64,000 nt of DNA, taken from positions 1 to 64,000 of the forward strand of contig NZ_JACJVP010000011.1 in assembly GCF_014212125.1 (NCBI RefSeq). The letters are read 5' to 3'. Shown in pieces: positions 54,298-62,478 of the stretch (position 1 is its first letter; each line of letters opens with the position of its first letter). The stretch comes from Cohnella nanjingensis (GTDB lineage: Bacteria; Bacillota; Bacilli; Paenibacillales; Paenibacillaceae). Under the pieces are notes generated by a model. The model saw nothing but the letters and a program-made list of their open reading frames with translations, did not search any database and was not told the origin of the DNA. A program made the position numbers and the translations under genes.

Positions 54298-55126
54298 TAC
54301 GCTCGTTATGGAGAACGAGAAGTTCCGGATGACGCTCTTGCCCGGCAAGGGAACGGACGTCGTCGAGCTGCTGCACAAGCCGACGGATACGGACTTCTGT
54401 TGGTTCACCCGGTCCGGCCTGCGCAGGCGGGAACCGCTGTTCAGCGGCTTTCAGCACCAATACGAGGGAGGCTGGCAGGAAATTCTCCCTTATATCGAAG
54501 GCGGATCAACGGCGGAAAGCGCGGCCATGGCTTACGGAGAGGTGAGTTTGGTTCAGTGGGAGTACGAGGTCGTGAAGGACGATCCCGAAGAAATCCGGGT
54601 CCGATTCGCGAATAGGCTACGGACGGTTCCGCTGCGACTGGAGAAAACGGTGATCCTGCGAACCGGCGATGCCGGATTCCGGGTGGAAGAGAAGCTTGTT
54701 AACGAATCCCCTTGCGCCGTCGACTACCGTTGGGGTCATCATATCACCTTCGGCGAGCCCTTCTTGCAGCCGGGCACCTTGATTGATTTGCCTTCCCGGG
54801 ATCAGCCGTTCTCCGTGCCCGAGCCCGGGAGCCCCGGAGGTTTCGAGGTGCTGAAAGCGGCCCGACCGGCATACAGACTGATGCGCCCCGACGGGATCGG
54901 CGCCCAGGTGGAGTGGGCGGGCGAGCGTTGGCCGTACCTGTGGTTCTGGAGGGATTTCGGCGGGGAGAAGGAGCCGCCTTACTTCGGCATGCATTACAAC
55001 GTCGGATTGGAGTTGTTCTCGTCGCCTCCGGAGAACGGCGCGGGCGACAGCTTCCCGACCAAGATCATGCCCTACGAAACGTTGGATTCCTTTTTGGACT
55101 TTAAGGTTTTGTGGGACGCCCATTAG
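54239..55126 (+). CDS. DUF4432 / aldose-1-epimerase-like (galactose mutarotase fold) protein
   Basis: 295-residue cytoplasmic protein with a galactose-mutarotase-like beta sandwich. GGGGTG lies eight bases before the ATG. Visible motifs: FRMTLLPGKGTDVVELLHKP, GWQEILPY and DYRWGHHITFGEPFL (His pair at about 165-166), as in DUF4432 and related sugar-binding folds; the last strand has the MHYNVGLELFSSP segment. It overlaps the 52024 gene by 59 bases and ends module 5 before a strong terminator. Probable role: epimerisation or recognition of an imported sugar (inference). Confidence 0.78.
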   Translation: MTERNSRCRIKRDIVYKGYDTLVMENEKFRMTLLPGKGTDVVELLHKPTDTDFCWFTRSGLRRREPLFSGFQHQYEGGWQEILPYIEGGSTAESAAMAYGEVSLVQWEYEVVKDDPEEIRVRFANRLRTVPLRLEKTVILRTGDAGFRVEEKLVNESPCAVDYRWGHHITFGEPFLQPGTLIDLPSRDQPFSVPEPGSPGGFEVLKAARPAYRLMRPDGIGAQVEWAGERWPYLWFWRDFGGEKEPPYFGMHYNVGLELFSSPPENGAGDSFPTKIMPYETLDSFLDFKVLWDAH

Positions 55127-55132
55127 AGTTTT

Positions 55133-55171
55133 GCCCCTCTCTTTCCACTGTGGCAAAGGGAGGGGCTTTTT
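55133..55171 (+). terminator. Terminator of module 5
   Basis: Stem GCCCCTCTCTTT (55133-55144) / AAAGGGAGGGGC (55155-55166), one wobble, ten-base loop, then TTTTT. Confidence 0.9.
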
Positions 55172-55533
55172 GCGGTTTGAAAGTTACTTGAGGGGGGCCA
55201 GACGAGCTTTTCCGTCCGCTTCTCGCTACCTTCAAGCTCAAACCAGCTCCGCCCAGGAATTCGGGATACAGAGAGTTTTCAGAAGATATAGTGAGTCATA
55301 TTCGTTTCATAAAAAGTGCTCAAGCATTTGGGTCAGCCGAGAAATAAGCACTTGATGCGATTTGAGTTGTGTGTCCTTCATGATTTGCCTCACACAAAAT
55401 CCGCAACTCCATACAATGGTACAAATGACCATTGCGAAAAGGGGGCGTAGGATGTTTTACGCTATGATTGTAGAACGCAAATGCGATGGGACCATGCGCA
55501 ACAGGCAACAACAATAGAAAGGTGAAATATTTG
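55172..55533. other. Intergenic region without a gene
   Basis: No supportable reading frame. Two inverted repeats are visible: AAGTGCT (55314-55320) with a matching AAGCACTT about 25 bases later, and AATGGT/ACCATT around 55418-55436 with a seven-base spacer, which could be an operator for the DUF1348 gene. No clear promoter pair seen. Confidence 0.35.
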
Positions 55534-55995
55534 ATGAAATTTTCTTTGCCGCCCTTTTCATTGGAAACGGCAACTGCAAAAGTCCGCAAGGCGGAGGATG
55601 ACTGGAACACCCGCAATCCACAACTGGTTGCATTGGACTACACCGAAGACAGCCGCTGGCGGAACCGAATCGAATTCCCGGTGGGCAGAGCGGAAATCAT
55701 AGCGTTTCTTACAAGAAAGTGGAATAAAGAACTGAATTATCGTCTAATCAAGGAGCTCTGGTCATTCAACGGCAACCGCATCGCGGTACGCTTTGCATAT
55801 GAGTGGCATGACGATAGCGGCCAATGGTTTCGATCCTACGGGAATGAGAATTGGGAGTTTAGCGCTAATGGCTTGAATAAGCGCCGTTACGCCTCAATCA
55901 ATGATATGCCTATTAGCGAAGCTGAGCGAAAATATCGCTGGCCATTGGGGCGGCGCCCGGATCATTATCCCGGCCTCTCCGAGCTAGGCCTTTAG
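55534..55995 (+). CDS. DUF1348-family (NTF2-like) small protein
   Basis: 153 residues, cytoplasmic. ATG at 55534 with AAAGGTGA about eight bases upstream. [55 protein letters not shown] and [19 protein letters not shown] are the recognisable DUF1348 blocks in order; the family has an NTF2-like cone fold and no established reaction. Full length for the family. It has no link to the sugar modules and is convergent with the DoxX gene. Confidence 0.88.
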   Translation: MKFSLPPFSLETATAKVRKAEDDWNTRNPQLVALDYTEDSRWRNRIEFPVGRAEIIAFLTRKWNKELNYRLIKELWSFNGNRIAVRFAYEWHDDSGQWFRSYGNENWEFSANGLNKRRYASINDMPISEAERKYRWPLGRRPDHYPGLSELGL

Positions 55996-56084
55996 TTTTC
56001 GCTCTGAAGCTGGAAAGTCAGTGTGGCGCCACAGCGTAAAGGGACCTCTATTCGAGAATTGGAATAGGTTACTGCCGATAGCGT

Positions 56085-56111
56085 GAAAAAAGCCGGGGTT
56101 AAACCCCGGCT
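56085..56111 (-). terminator. Terminator of the DoxX gene
   Basis: Perfect 10-base palindrome AGCCGGGGTT (56091-56100) / AACCCCGGCT (56102-56111). On the minus strand it is followed by a T6 run (complement of 56086-56091). The stem contains the DoxX stop codon (56099-56101), so terminator and gene end overlap. Confidence 0.85.
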
Positions 56112-56527
56112 CCGGTCAACGCTTGTTTCGAACCTCTCCGATCCGTAGCGGGCGAACCGATGGAAGCCTTCTTCTTGTGATAGAGCAAATACGATCCGGC
56201 GAGCAAGAGGAAGTATACGATCATCGGCGAGCTTGAGACAACGGAGCCGCCGACTGCGATGCTCGAATAACAAACGCTGATCAAGTCGAAGGCCAATCCG
56301 GCATAGGCCCATTCTTTCAAGCGGGGGAAGCCGGGAATCAGGATCGCCGCGATGCCGAGTACCTTTACGATACCGCTGTAGAAGACGAAATAGAGTGGGT
56401 ACCCCAGCAGGTCGGTGATGAATTGCACGGTTTCCTTTTCCCCCAGGACGGCCGGGATCGCCGAGAATAACATCGCCAGCGAGAACAGAATGGTGCAGAT
56501 CCAGTAAGCGATTTGGATTTTTTTCAT
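56099..56527 (-). CDS. DoxX-like family membrane protein
   Basis: 142 residues with four hydrophobic segments (about 6-28, 45-66, 72-93, 98-118) and short loops. The FITDLLGYPLYFVFYSGIVKVLGIAAILIPG block with GYP and a Lys inside the helix is characteristic of DoxX_2-type proteins, which are linked to thiol or redox homeostasis in some bacteria; function here is unproven. GGAGAGATG lies before the start on the minus strand. Its promoter lies within an inverted repeat. Confidence 0.85.
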   Translation of the reverse strand: MKKIQIAYWICTILFSLAMLFSAIPAVLGEKETVQFITDLLGYPLYFVFYSGIVKVLGIAAILIPGFPRLKEWAYAGLAFDLISVCYSSIAVGGSVVSSSPMIVYFLLLAGSYLLYHKKKASIGSPATDRRGSKQALTGAGV

Positions 56528-56559
56528 GATTCATCTCTCCTTGGATTGGGTTTTGTTTT

Positions 56560-56601
56560 CCTTGACCTGAATATACTTCAAAAGGAATATACCTGTCAAG
56601 G
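56560..56601 (-). promoter_or_regulatory. DoxX promoter within an inverted repeat
   Basis: On the minus strand: -35 TTGACA (56594-56599), 18-base spacer, -10 TATATT (56570-56575). The whole promoter is bracketed by CCTTGAC (56560-56566) and GTCAAGG (56595-56601), with inner GAATATAC copies, so it may be the binding site of a repressor encoded elsewhere. Confidence 0.6.
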
Positions 56602-56735
56602 AATATTTATGATTTTTTGAAAGCACGCGAATCAGTCCCCGATACAAAAAATCTATATCCTAAATATGGGTTTTATTATAAAATGGTAAAGAATGCGATC
56701 ACGCCCTAAAGCATAGGGTATTTACAAGGTGACCA

Positions 56736-56903
56736 ATGAAAAAAATAATGGTATTGATCGTTGCGTTATCCGTATTCGTGGGAGTCTCCTCTTCTGCTTA
56801 CGCACATTCAGGAAGAACGGATAAAAATGGCGGACACAATTGCTCAGCAAAATCAAAACAAAAAGGGCTCTGTACCGGGTATCATTACCATAAAAAGAAA
56901 TGA
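56736..56903 (+). CDS. Small secreted YHYH-motif peptide
   Basis: 55 residues, too short for usual gene calling. AAGGTGACC precedes the ATG. A signal peptide (MKKIMVLIVALSVFVG, cleavage after AYA about 23) leaves a 32-residue mature peptide starting HSGRTDKNGGHNC and ending LCTGYHYHKKK. The HSGRTDxNGGH and YHYH motifs match the small YHYH-domain proteins, whose His/Cys residues suggest metal binding (inference). A terminator follows at 56982. Function unknown. Confidence 0.8.
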   Translation: MKKIMVLIVALSVFVGVSSSAYAHSGRTDKNGGHNCSAKSKQKGLCTGYHYHKKK

Positions 56904-56981
56904 TGAGAAAAGAGAACTTAAGCGTAGCCAAAGAAATTACGATCGGCGCAGTCAAAGAATAAGCGCAATCCTAAACGAATA

Positions 56982-57030
56982 AACCCGCACAATAACCTTG
57001 ATTGTACAAGGCTGTTGTGCGGGTTTTGAT
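56982..57030 (+). terminator. Terminator after the YHYH gene
   Basis: Stem AACCCGCACAA (56982-56992) / TTGTGCGGGTT (57015-57025) with an inner CCTTG/CAAGG stem, then TTGATTT. Confidence 0.85.
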
Positions 57031-57118
57031 TTGTTCCGCTATGAGGAGACGATTCATTCGCTCCCCGGGAGAGGGAAGCGGACCTTTGATCGTTCTGTCG
57101 AACAAAGCCGATTGCGGG

Positions 57119-58306
57119 TTATGCGCTTTTGCTCTGCAGCTCCGAGGCGGTCGATGCCGTTTTCCCGGAGTCGGGAATGACGCGGGCGGAGATGAAGGCG
57201 ACGATCGGCACGGTCAGCACGACGCCGATGCAGCCGGTGAGACCCTGGACGATCTCGACGGTCATCATATTCATGTTGGTCAGCTGCGAGAACGGCACCT
57301 TGACCGCATACAGGATCATGAGTGAGGCGAGCGTCGTGCCTGTCAACGCCAGGATGAGCGTGTTCGCCATCGTCCCCATCATATCGCGTCCGACGTTAAG
57401 GCCGGAGCGGTACAGCTCGCGGCGGCTCAGATTCGGGTTCGTCTCGTATACCTCCTGGACGGCCGCGGCGATCGAGATGCCGACGTCGATGATCGCGCCG
57501 AGGGAGGAGAGCAGGATCCCCGCGAACAGCAAACCGCCGAGCTGAAGGCCCGTCTGGTCGGCTACCACGACGAGCACCTCGACCTCCGCCGTATTGTAGC
57601 CGGTAATATGCGCCCATTGGCCGAACGCGTAGGCGAGAATGCCCGACAGCGCCACCCCGCTGATCGTGCCTAGGATGGCGGCCAGCGACTTGGGCGTCCA
57701 GCCGTTCAGCAGCAGCAGCGTGACGCAGGTGGTCAGGACGACGATCAGCAGGGAGGCGAGCAGCGGCGAGTAGCCTCGGTACAGCATCGGGATGAACAGC
57801 CAGACGATGCAGCCGAGCGTAAAGAGAATGCCAAGAACGGATTTCAGCCCCTTTTTGCCCCCGATCCACCAGAGCAAGCCGAAGAAGATCAGGAACATCG
57901 CCAGCAGGATCGGCGCTCGGTAATAGCTGTAGACCGTCACCAAATAAAAGTCCTTGCCCGCCGAGTCGATGTTGGCGATGAGCGTCTGCCCCTGCTTCGC
58001 GATGACATTCAGGTAGACGCTCACGTTGTTCGTGACGGTGTGGACCTCGCCCTTGTGTTCTCCGGACAAGATCCGTACCTCGATCTCCTGATAGCCGTGA
58101 TACGTATTCCCCCGCTCCGAATCTTTCTCCAATTCCTCCTTCAATACGCGCAGCACTTTGGCTTTTACGTATTCTCTGCCACCCGTACCGCTCTGCTCGT
58201 TGTACTTGGGCTCGGGCGCCCGGCTGAACAGAACCATGGCGACGGTCAGGAGCAGCAGGACGACGGCGAACAGGATGACTCTCGTTTTGGGAGCCGATGG
58301 GAACAT
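57119..58306 (-). CDS. YibE/F-family membrane protein
   Basis: 395 residues, start at 58306 with GGAGGT seven bases upstream on the minus strand. One N-terminal membrane anchor (about 10-28), an extracytoplasmic beta-rich domain (about 30-125; EYVKAKVLRVLKEE, SGEHKGEVHTVTN), then seven or so membrane helices to the C-terminus. The blocks WIGGKKGLKSVLGILFTL, SSLGAIIDVGISIAAAVQEV and RDMMGTMANTLILAL identify the YibE/F family. Its biochemical role is not established. It is divergent from the HupE-like gene across 169 bases that contain an imperfect TCGTCT/AGACGA repeat. Confidence 0.9.
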   Translation of the reverse strand: MFPSAPKTRVILFAVVLLLLTVAMVLFSRAPEPKYNEQSGTGGREYVKAKVLRVLKEELEKDSERGNTYHGYQEIEVRILSGEHKGEVHTVTNNVSVYLNVIAKQGQTLIANIDSAGKDFYLVTVYSYYRAPILLAMFLIFFGLLWWIGGKKGLKSVLGILFTLGCIVWLFIPMLYRGYSPLLASLLIVVLTTCVTLLLLNGWTPKSLAAILGTISGVALSGILAYAFGQWAHITGYNTAEVEVLVVVADQTGLQLGGLLFAGILLSSLGAIIDVGISIAAAVQEVYETNPNLSRRELYRSGLNVGRDMMGTMANTLILALTGTTLASLMILYAVKVPFSQLTNMNMMTVEIVQGLTGCIGVVLTVPIVAFISARVIPDSGKTASTASELQSKSA

Positions 58307-58475
58307 GATAGACCTCCGCTGGAGGCACCGGGGCAACGGCGGCTTGCGCTCGTCCGCGCCGGGCGCGCGATTGAATTTTAATACCGCTTTTACAAATCTC
58401 GTCTCGTACGAAAAGACGAACGTGCTATGATCGGTCGCAGAAACGGACATGCCTATCAGCTCGGGAGGACGAAAA

Positions 58476-59561
58476 GTGAAAATCGGACGAATCGCATGCG
58501 TCATTGCCCTATTGGGACTTGCGCTGCTCGGCTGGACGCCGGCCGCGTCGGCCCACGGCAACAACAGCTTGGCCTATTCGGATCTCGTCTACGAAGACGG
58601 CGCGATCCGCTATACGCTGCAGATCGACCTCTACGACCTGCGAACGATCGTTACGCCGGACGATCCGGACATCGAGAGCGAGGCGCCGGAGGTGTTGGAC
58701 CGGTTCTTCGCGATCGCCGGACCGCAAGTCGAAGAGGCGCTTCTCCCTCATTTGCGGCTCTATGCGGACGGGCTGCCGCTACGCGGCAAGCTGGTCGCGC
58801 TGCGCGGCATCGCGAAGGAGGGCGAAACCCAGACGTTCGCCGAAGCCGTGCTGTCGTATCCGGCGAACCGTCCGCCCGCGCAGTTCGCGCTGGATTACGA
58901 CTTCGTCTTCGACAACGATCAATGGCACGTCAACTACGTGAACGTATCGCTCGGCCGATTGCAAGGGACAGGCGTCCTCGTGAGCCAGCTCCGGGAGCTT
59001 CAGCTCGGCCGGATGAGTCTGGCGGAAGCCTTCGAGCGATACAGCCTCCTCGGCTTGAAGTCGTGGCTTACCGGTTATGCCTCGCTCTTGTTCGCGGCGG
59101 TGTTGCTCTTGACAGGCCGTCCCTTGCGGCAGGCCATGACCGCCGTCGCCGCGTTCGCCGGTGCCGGTACAATTGCGTTGGCCCTGACTGCCGGGTTGCA
59201 AGCCATTGTCCTGCCCGAGCGCTTCGTCGGCGCCGTCTGCGCGCTGAGCGTCTGCTGCGCCGCGCTGCATGGACTGCTCTCCGCCGGCCCGAGGAGCCGG
59301 ATCTGGCTGGCGTGCGGGTGCGGTCTCGTCCACGGCCTCTTCTTCGCGCAGACCTTATCCGGCATGCGGGCGGACGCCGAGCTGGCCGCAGCATCCCTGA
59401 CCTCCTATGGCCTCGGACTCGCTGCCGGGCTGGCGCTCTTAGCGCTCGTCCTGTATCCGACCTTTCGCTATGCGTCGCGCCTCAAACGCTTCGATCCGAC
59501 GCTTCTCTCGGCGATTGCGCTAGTTGGCCTGGCCGGCTTCTTGTCGGTCGCCTATCGGTAA
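58476..59561 (+). CDS. HupE-like membrane protein with degenerate histidine motif
   Basis: 361 residues, GTG start with GGGAGGAC upstream. Signal peptide to about 27 (ASA/HG), a soluble extracytoplasmic domain (about 28-185), then about six membrane helices. The architecture matches HupE/UreJ_2 proteins, but the helix that normally reads HILTGYDHLLFL is KSWLTGYASLLFAAV, so the probable metal-binding His and Asp are lost; a remnant GLVHGLFFAQTL motif remains. It is either a divergent paralogue of the 62479 protein or has changed function. Confidence 0.75.
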   Translation: MKIGRIACVIALLGLALLGWTPAASAHGNNSLAYSDLVYEDGAIRYTLQIDLYDLRTIVTPDDPDIESEAPEVLDRFFAIAGPQVEEALLPHLRLYADGLPLRGKLVALRGIAKEGETQTFAEAVLSYPANRPPAQFALDYDFVFDNDQWHVNYVNVSLGRLQGTGVLVSQLRELQLGRMSLAEAFERYSLLGLKSWLTGYASLLFAAVLLLTGRPLRQAMTAVAAFAGAGTIALALTAGLQAIVLPERFVGAVCALSVCCAALHGLLSAGPRSRIWLACGCGLVHGLFFAQTLSGMRADAELAAASLTSYGLGLAAGLALLALVLYPTFRYASRLKRFDPTLLSAIALVGLAGFLSVAYR

Positions 59562-59598
59562 GACATGATTTCCTATCTGCTAGCATAGCGCCGCAACA

Positions 59599-59644
59599 TT
59601 TACACAAAGTTAATTGGGACTCGCATCTTTGTTAATAGTTAAAA
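59599..59644 (+). promoter_or_regulatory. Possible Pho box upstream of the phosphatase gene
   Basis: TTTACA (59599-59604), five bases, TTAATT (59610-59615), and further on TTGTTA (59629) and TTAAAA (59639). The Bacillus PhoP site is made of TTAACA-like hexamers about 11 bases apart; only the first hexamer fits well. The phosphatase product makes phosphate control plausible, but the match is weak. Confidence 0.3.
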
Positions 59645-59702
59645 GCTATATTCTTAATGCTAGAGAGAAGTTAAATATTACTAGAAGAGGTGAGTGAGTT
59701 TC

Positions 59703-62393
59703 ATGTGGAAAAGTCTAGACCCCCAAAAGCAGCGATGGGCGAAGCTTGGCGCCGTGGTGCTGTCCGCGATGCTGATCGTCTCGGCGCTGCCGTTCCAGTT
59801 CGGCGGGCACGACGCCAAGATCGTCGCGCCGAACGTTGCGCATGCGGCCGTTCCGTACGCGGTCAGTGACATCGCGCTGAATCCCGGCGCGAACGAGTCC
59901 GAGTTGAACTTTACCTGGTACTCGCCCGACCAACCGGCGAGGACCGTCGTTCAAATGGCGAGAAAAGCGGAAATGAAAGGAGCCGACTTCCCAGCCGAAC
60001 AGGCGATGACGTTCGTCGGATCGGCTTCCCAGGCGGCCAGCGTCGCCTCGACGGTGTACTTTTCGAACAAGGCAACGGCCACAGGCCTCGCTCCGCAGAC
60101 GCAGTACGTCTATCGCGTCGGCGACGGGACGGACGGCAACTGGAGTCCGGTCTACGACTTTGCGACCCAGGACCCGCATAATTACACGCTCATGTTCGTC
60201 GGCGACCCGCAGATCGGCGCTTCCGGCAGCGTGGCGAAGGATACTGAAGGCTGGACCAATACGCTAAACCAGGCGTTCAGCAAGTTCCCGAACATCAGCT
60301 ACATCATGTCGGCGGGCGACCAGGTCGAGCACAGCACCAACGAGTCGGAGTACGACGCTTTCCTAAGCCCCGACCTGATGCGCAACCTGCCGATCGCTTC
60401 GGTCGTCGGCAACCACGATACGAGCGCCAACTACCAGTATCACTTCAACGTGCCGAACTTATCAGGTCTTGGCGATACCAAGAACAGCGGCGGCGACTAT
60501 TACTACACTTACGGCGACACGCTGTTCATGGTGCTGAACACGAATAATACGGATGGAGCCGTGCATGTACAGTTCATGGAACAAACGGTAAAGGACGTGC
60601 CGAACACGAAATGGCGGATCGTGACGTTCCACCACGACATTTACGGCGCCGGACCACACTCGACGGAGGCTGTCATTACGGGGCTGCGACAAGCGCTGTT
60701 CCCGGCATTTGACAAGCTCGACGTGGACATGATCTTCATGGGTCACGACCACTCGTTCGTCCGGACTTATGTCATGAACGGTGACCAAGTCCAAGGCAGG
60801 CAGCTCGTGGACACCCAAGGCAGAGACGTCAATCCGACCGGCTCGACGTACGTGACCGCCAACTCCGCGAGCGGCAGCAAATACTACGAGCTGATGACGA
60901 CGCCGGAGGTGTATTCGGAAGTCCGCACCCAGCTGAAGACGCCGACGTTCTCGGCCATTCACGTGACGCCGAGCAGCCTCACGGTCGATACGTACCGCTC
61001 GGACACGCTGGAGCGGGTCGATACGTACGGCTTGGTGAAGGAAGCCGAAAACGCCAAAGTATACGCCAAAACGACGCAGCAGTCCGATCCGAACGCCGAG
61101 CTGGACTATTACTATGCAATCGGCAATGCCAACGCGGTGAAGAAGTTTAATACTGGGTTTAACTATGACACCACGAAGCTGAAATTTAAGAAGGCTGAAT
61201 TGGTCACCCCGGATTCCGGTACCTTCGTGGCTAATGATGCCAACGGTACGGTCAGCATCCAGGCGGAGCTGAATCAGCCGATCCGCTCCGAAAATTACGG
61301 CGCGTACACGGATGTCGTCAAACTGACGTTCGAGTTGGTGGACAAGAACAGCGCCGCCGTCGCCGACGTGCGTCTCGGCAAGTCCGCTTTGACGACGCTG
61401 AACAAGCACAGTGAAGTCGCTTCCCAAGTGACGGCCGAGAAGGCCGAGATTACGGTAGGCGTGCCGGTAACCGGCGTGACGCTGAACAAGTCCGACGTAT
61501 CACTGCAAGTTGGACAAACGACTACGCTCGTGGCGACCGTCGCGCCGGCGGAAGCCACCAACCGCGCCGTAACGTGGAAGTCAAGCGATGCAACGGTCGC
61601 GACGGTAGACGCGAACGGCGTCGTGACCGCCAAGGCGGCGGGGACCGCGACGATCGAAGCGACCGCCGGCGGCCTGCAGGCGACTGCCAAGGTTACGGTC
61701 ACATCGGGCGGTGGCGGTTCGCCTTCGGGTCCTACGCCTACCCCAACCCCGACACCGACACCGACGCCAACCCCTAGTGCGACACCGAGCCCGACGCCGA
61801 GCCCGACGCCGGCGCCAACCCAACCGCCGGCATCCGGCAACGGAGGCGGTACGGCCAAATCGTTCGTTGACGTTCCGGCCGGCTATTGGGCTGCCGATGC
61901 CATTCAATTGCTCGTCTCGAAACAAATCTTGAACGGAACGAGCGATTCCAAATTCGAGCCGGGTCGTACGGTCACGCGCGCCGAATTTACCGCGATGCTG
62001 GTCCGAGCGCTGGACCTGACGAATAAAGGCAGCGTGTCCTTCCAAGATGTCAAGGCCGGCGCCTGGTATGCCGACGCCGTTGCCGCCGCCGTAGAAGCGG
62101 GCATCGTCAAGGGGCAGAACGCTTCGACCTTCGGCTCCCAAGCCCCGATTACGCGCGAAGAGATGGTCACGATGCTGATGCGCGCGTACGAACATCAGAA
62201 CGGCAAGCCAGAGGTGGGTACGAGCGTCAAGTTCAAGGACGATGCCAAAATCTCCAAGTGGGCGGCCGCGTCCGTGAAGTCGGCCTCCGCGCTTGGCCTG
62301 ATCGGCGGCACCGCGCCGAATACGTTTAATCCGCTCGGCAAAGCTACGCGCGCGGAAGCTGCGCAAGTCGTCTATAATCTGTTGACGAACTAA
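59703..62393 (+). CDS. SLH-anchored purple-acid-phosphatase-like metallophosphoesterase with cohesin-like and Big2 domains
   Basis: 896 residues from ATG 59703 (AGAGGTGAG upstream; GTG 59694 is an alternative). Signal peptide to about 48. Purple acid phosphatase N-domain about 50-155, then metallophosphoesterase about 160-420 with the five metal motifs: VGDPQIG, SAGDQVEH, VGNHDTS, FHHDIYG and MGHDHSF. Cohesin-like beta domain about 460-590 (NAKVYAKTTQQSDPNAELDY onward), Big2 Ig-like domain about 595-675, Pro-Thr linker, three SLH domains about 715-896. A surface enzyme likely releasing phosphate from organic esters; substrate unknown. Same strand as the HupE-like genes on both sides. Confidence 0.9.
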   Translation: MWKSLDPQKQRWAKLGAVVLSAMLIVSALPFQFGGHDAKIVAPNVAHAAVPYAVSDIALNPGANESELNFTWYSPDQPARTVVQMARKAEMKGADFPAEQAMTFVGSASQAASVASTVYFSNKATATGLAPQTQYVYRVGDGTDGNWSPVYDFATQDPHNYTLMFVGDPQIGASGSVAKDTEGWTNTLNQAFSKFPNISYIMSAGDQVEHSTNESEYDAFLSPDLMRNLPIASVVGNHDTSANYQYHFNVPNLSGLGDTKNSGGDYYYTYGDTLFMVLNTNNTDGAVHVQFMEQTVKDVPNTKWRIVTFHHDIYGAGPHSTEAVITGLRQALFPAFDKLDVDMIFMGHDHSFVRTYVMNGDQVQGRQLVDTQGRDVNPTGSTYVTANSASGSKYYELMTTPEVYSEVRTQLKTPTFSAIHVTPSSLTVDTYRSDTLERVDTYGLVKEAENAKVYAKTTQQSDPNAELDYYYAIGNANAVKKFNTGFNYDTTKLKFKKAELVTPDSGTFVANDANGTVSIQAELNQPIRSENYGAYTDVVKLTFELVDKNSAAVADVRLGKSALTTLNKHSEVASQVTAEKAEITVGVPVTGVTLNKSDVSLQVGQTTTLVATVAPAEATNRAVTWKSSDATVATVDANGVVTAKAAGTATIEATAGGLQATAKVTVTSGGGGSPSGPTPTPTPTPTPTPTPSATPSPTPSPTPAPTQPPASGNGGGTAKSFVDVPAGYWAADAIQLLVSKQILNGTSDSKFEPGRTVTRAEFTAMLVRALDLTNKGSVSFQDVKAGAWYADAVAAAVEAGIVKGQNASTFGSQAPITREEMVTMLMRAYEHQNGKPEVGTSVKFKDDAKISKWAAASVKSASALGLIGGTAPNTFNPLGKATRAEAAQVVYNLLTN

Positions 62394-62421
62394 CCGGATT
62401 CGATATCGGCTTCAATTAGCA

Positions 62422-62457
62422 GGCGGGGATGCCATTTTCGCGAATGGCGTCCCTGCC
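62422..62457 (+). terminator. Hairpin between phosphatase and HupE genes
   Basis: Stem GGCGGGGATGCCATT (62422-62436) / AATGGCGTCCCTGCC (62443-62457) with two imperfect pairs and a six-base loop, followed by GTATTTGCGG. Possible weak terminator or 3' stabiliser 28 bases after the phosphatase stop. Confidence 0.55.
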
Positions 62458-62478
62458 GTATTTGCGGGAGGAACCTTC

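Noticed and set aside
57396..58328. Second minus-strand frame overlapping the YibE/F gene
   Set aside because: Out-of-phase shadow of YibE/F; Arg/Pro-rich and lacking hydrophobic segments.
58427..59635. Long plus-strand frame overlapping the HupE-like gene
   Set aside because: Out of phase with the signal peptide and membrane helices of the 58476 frame; Arg-rich shadow.
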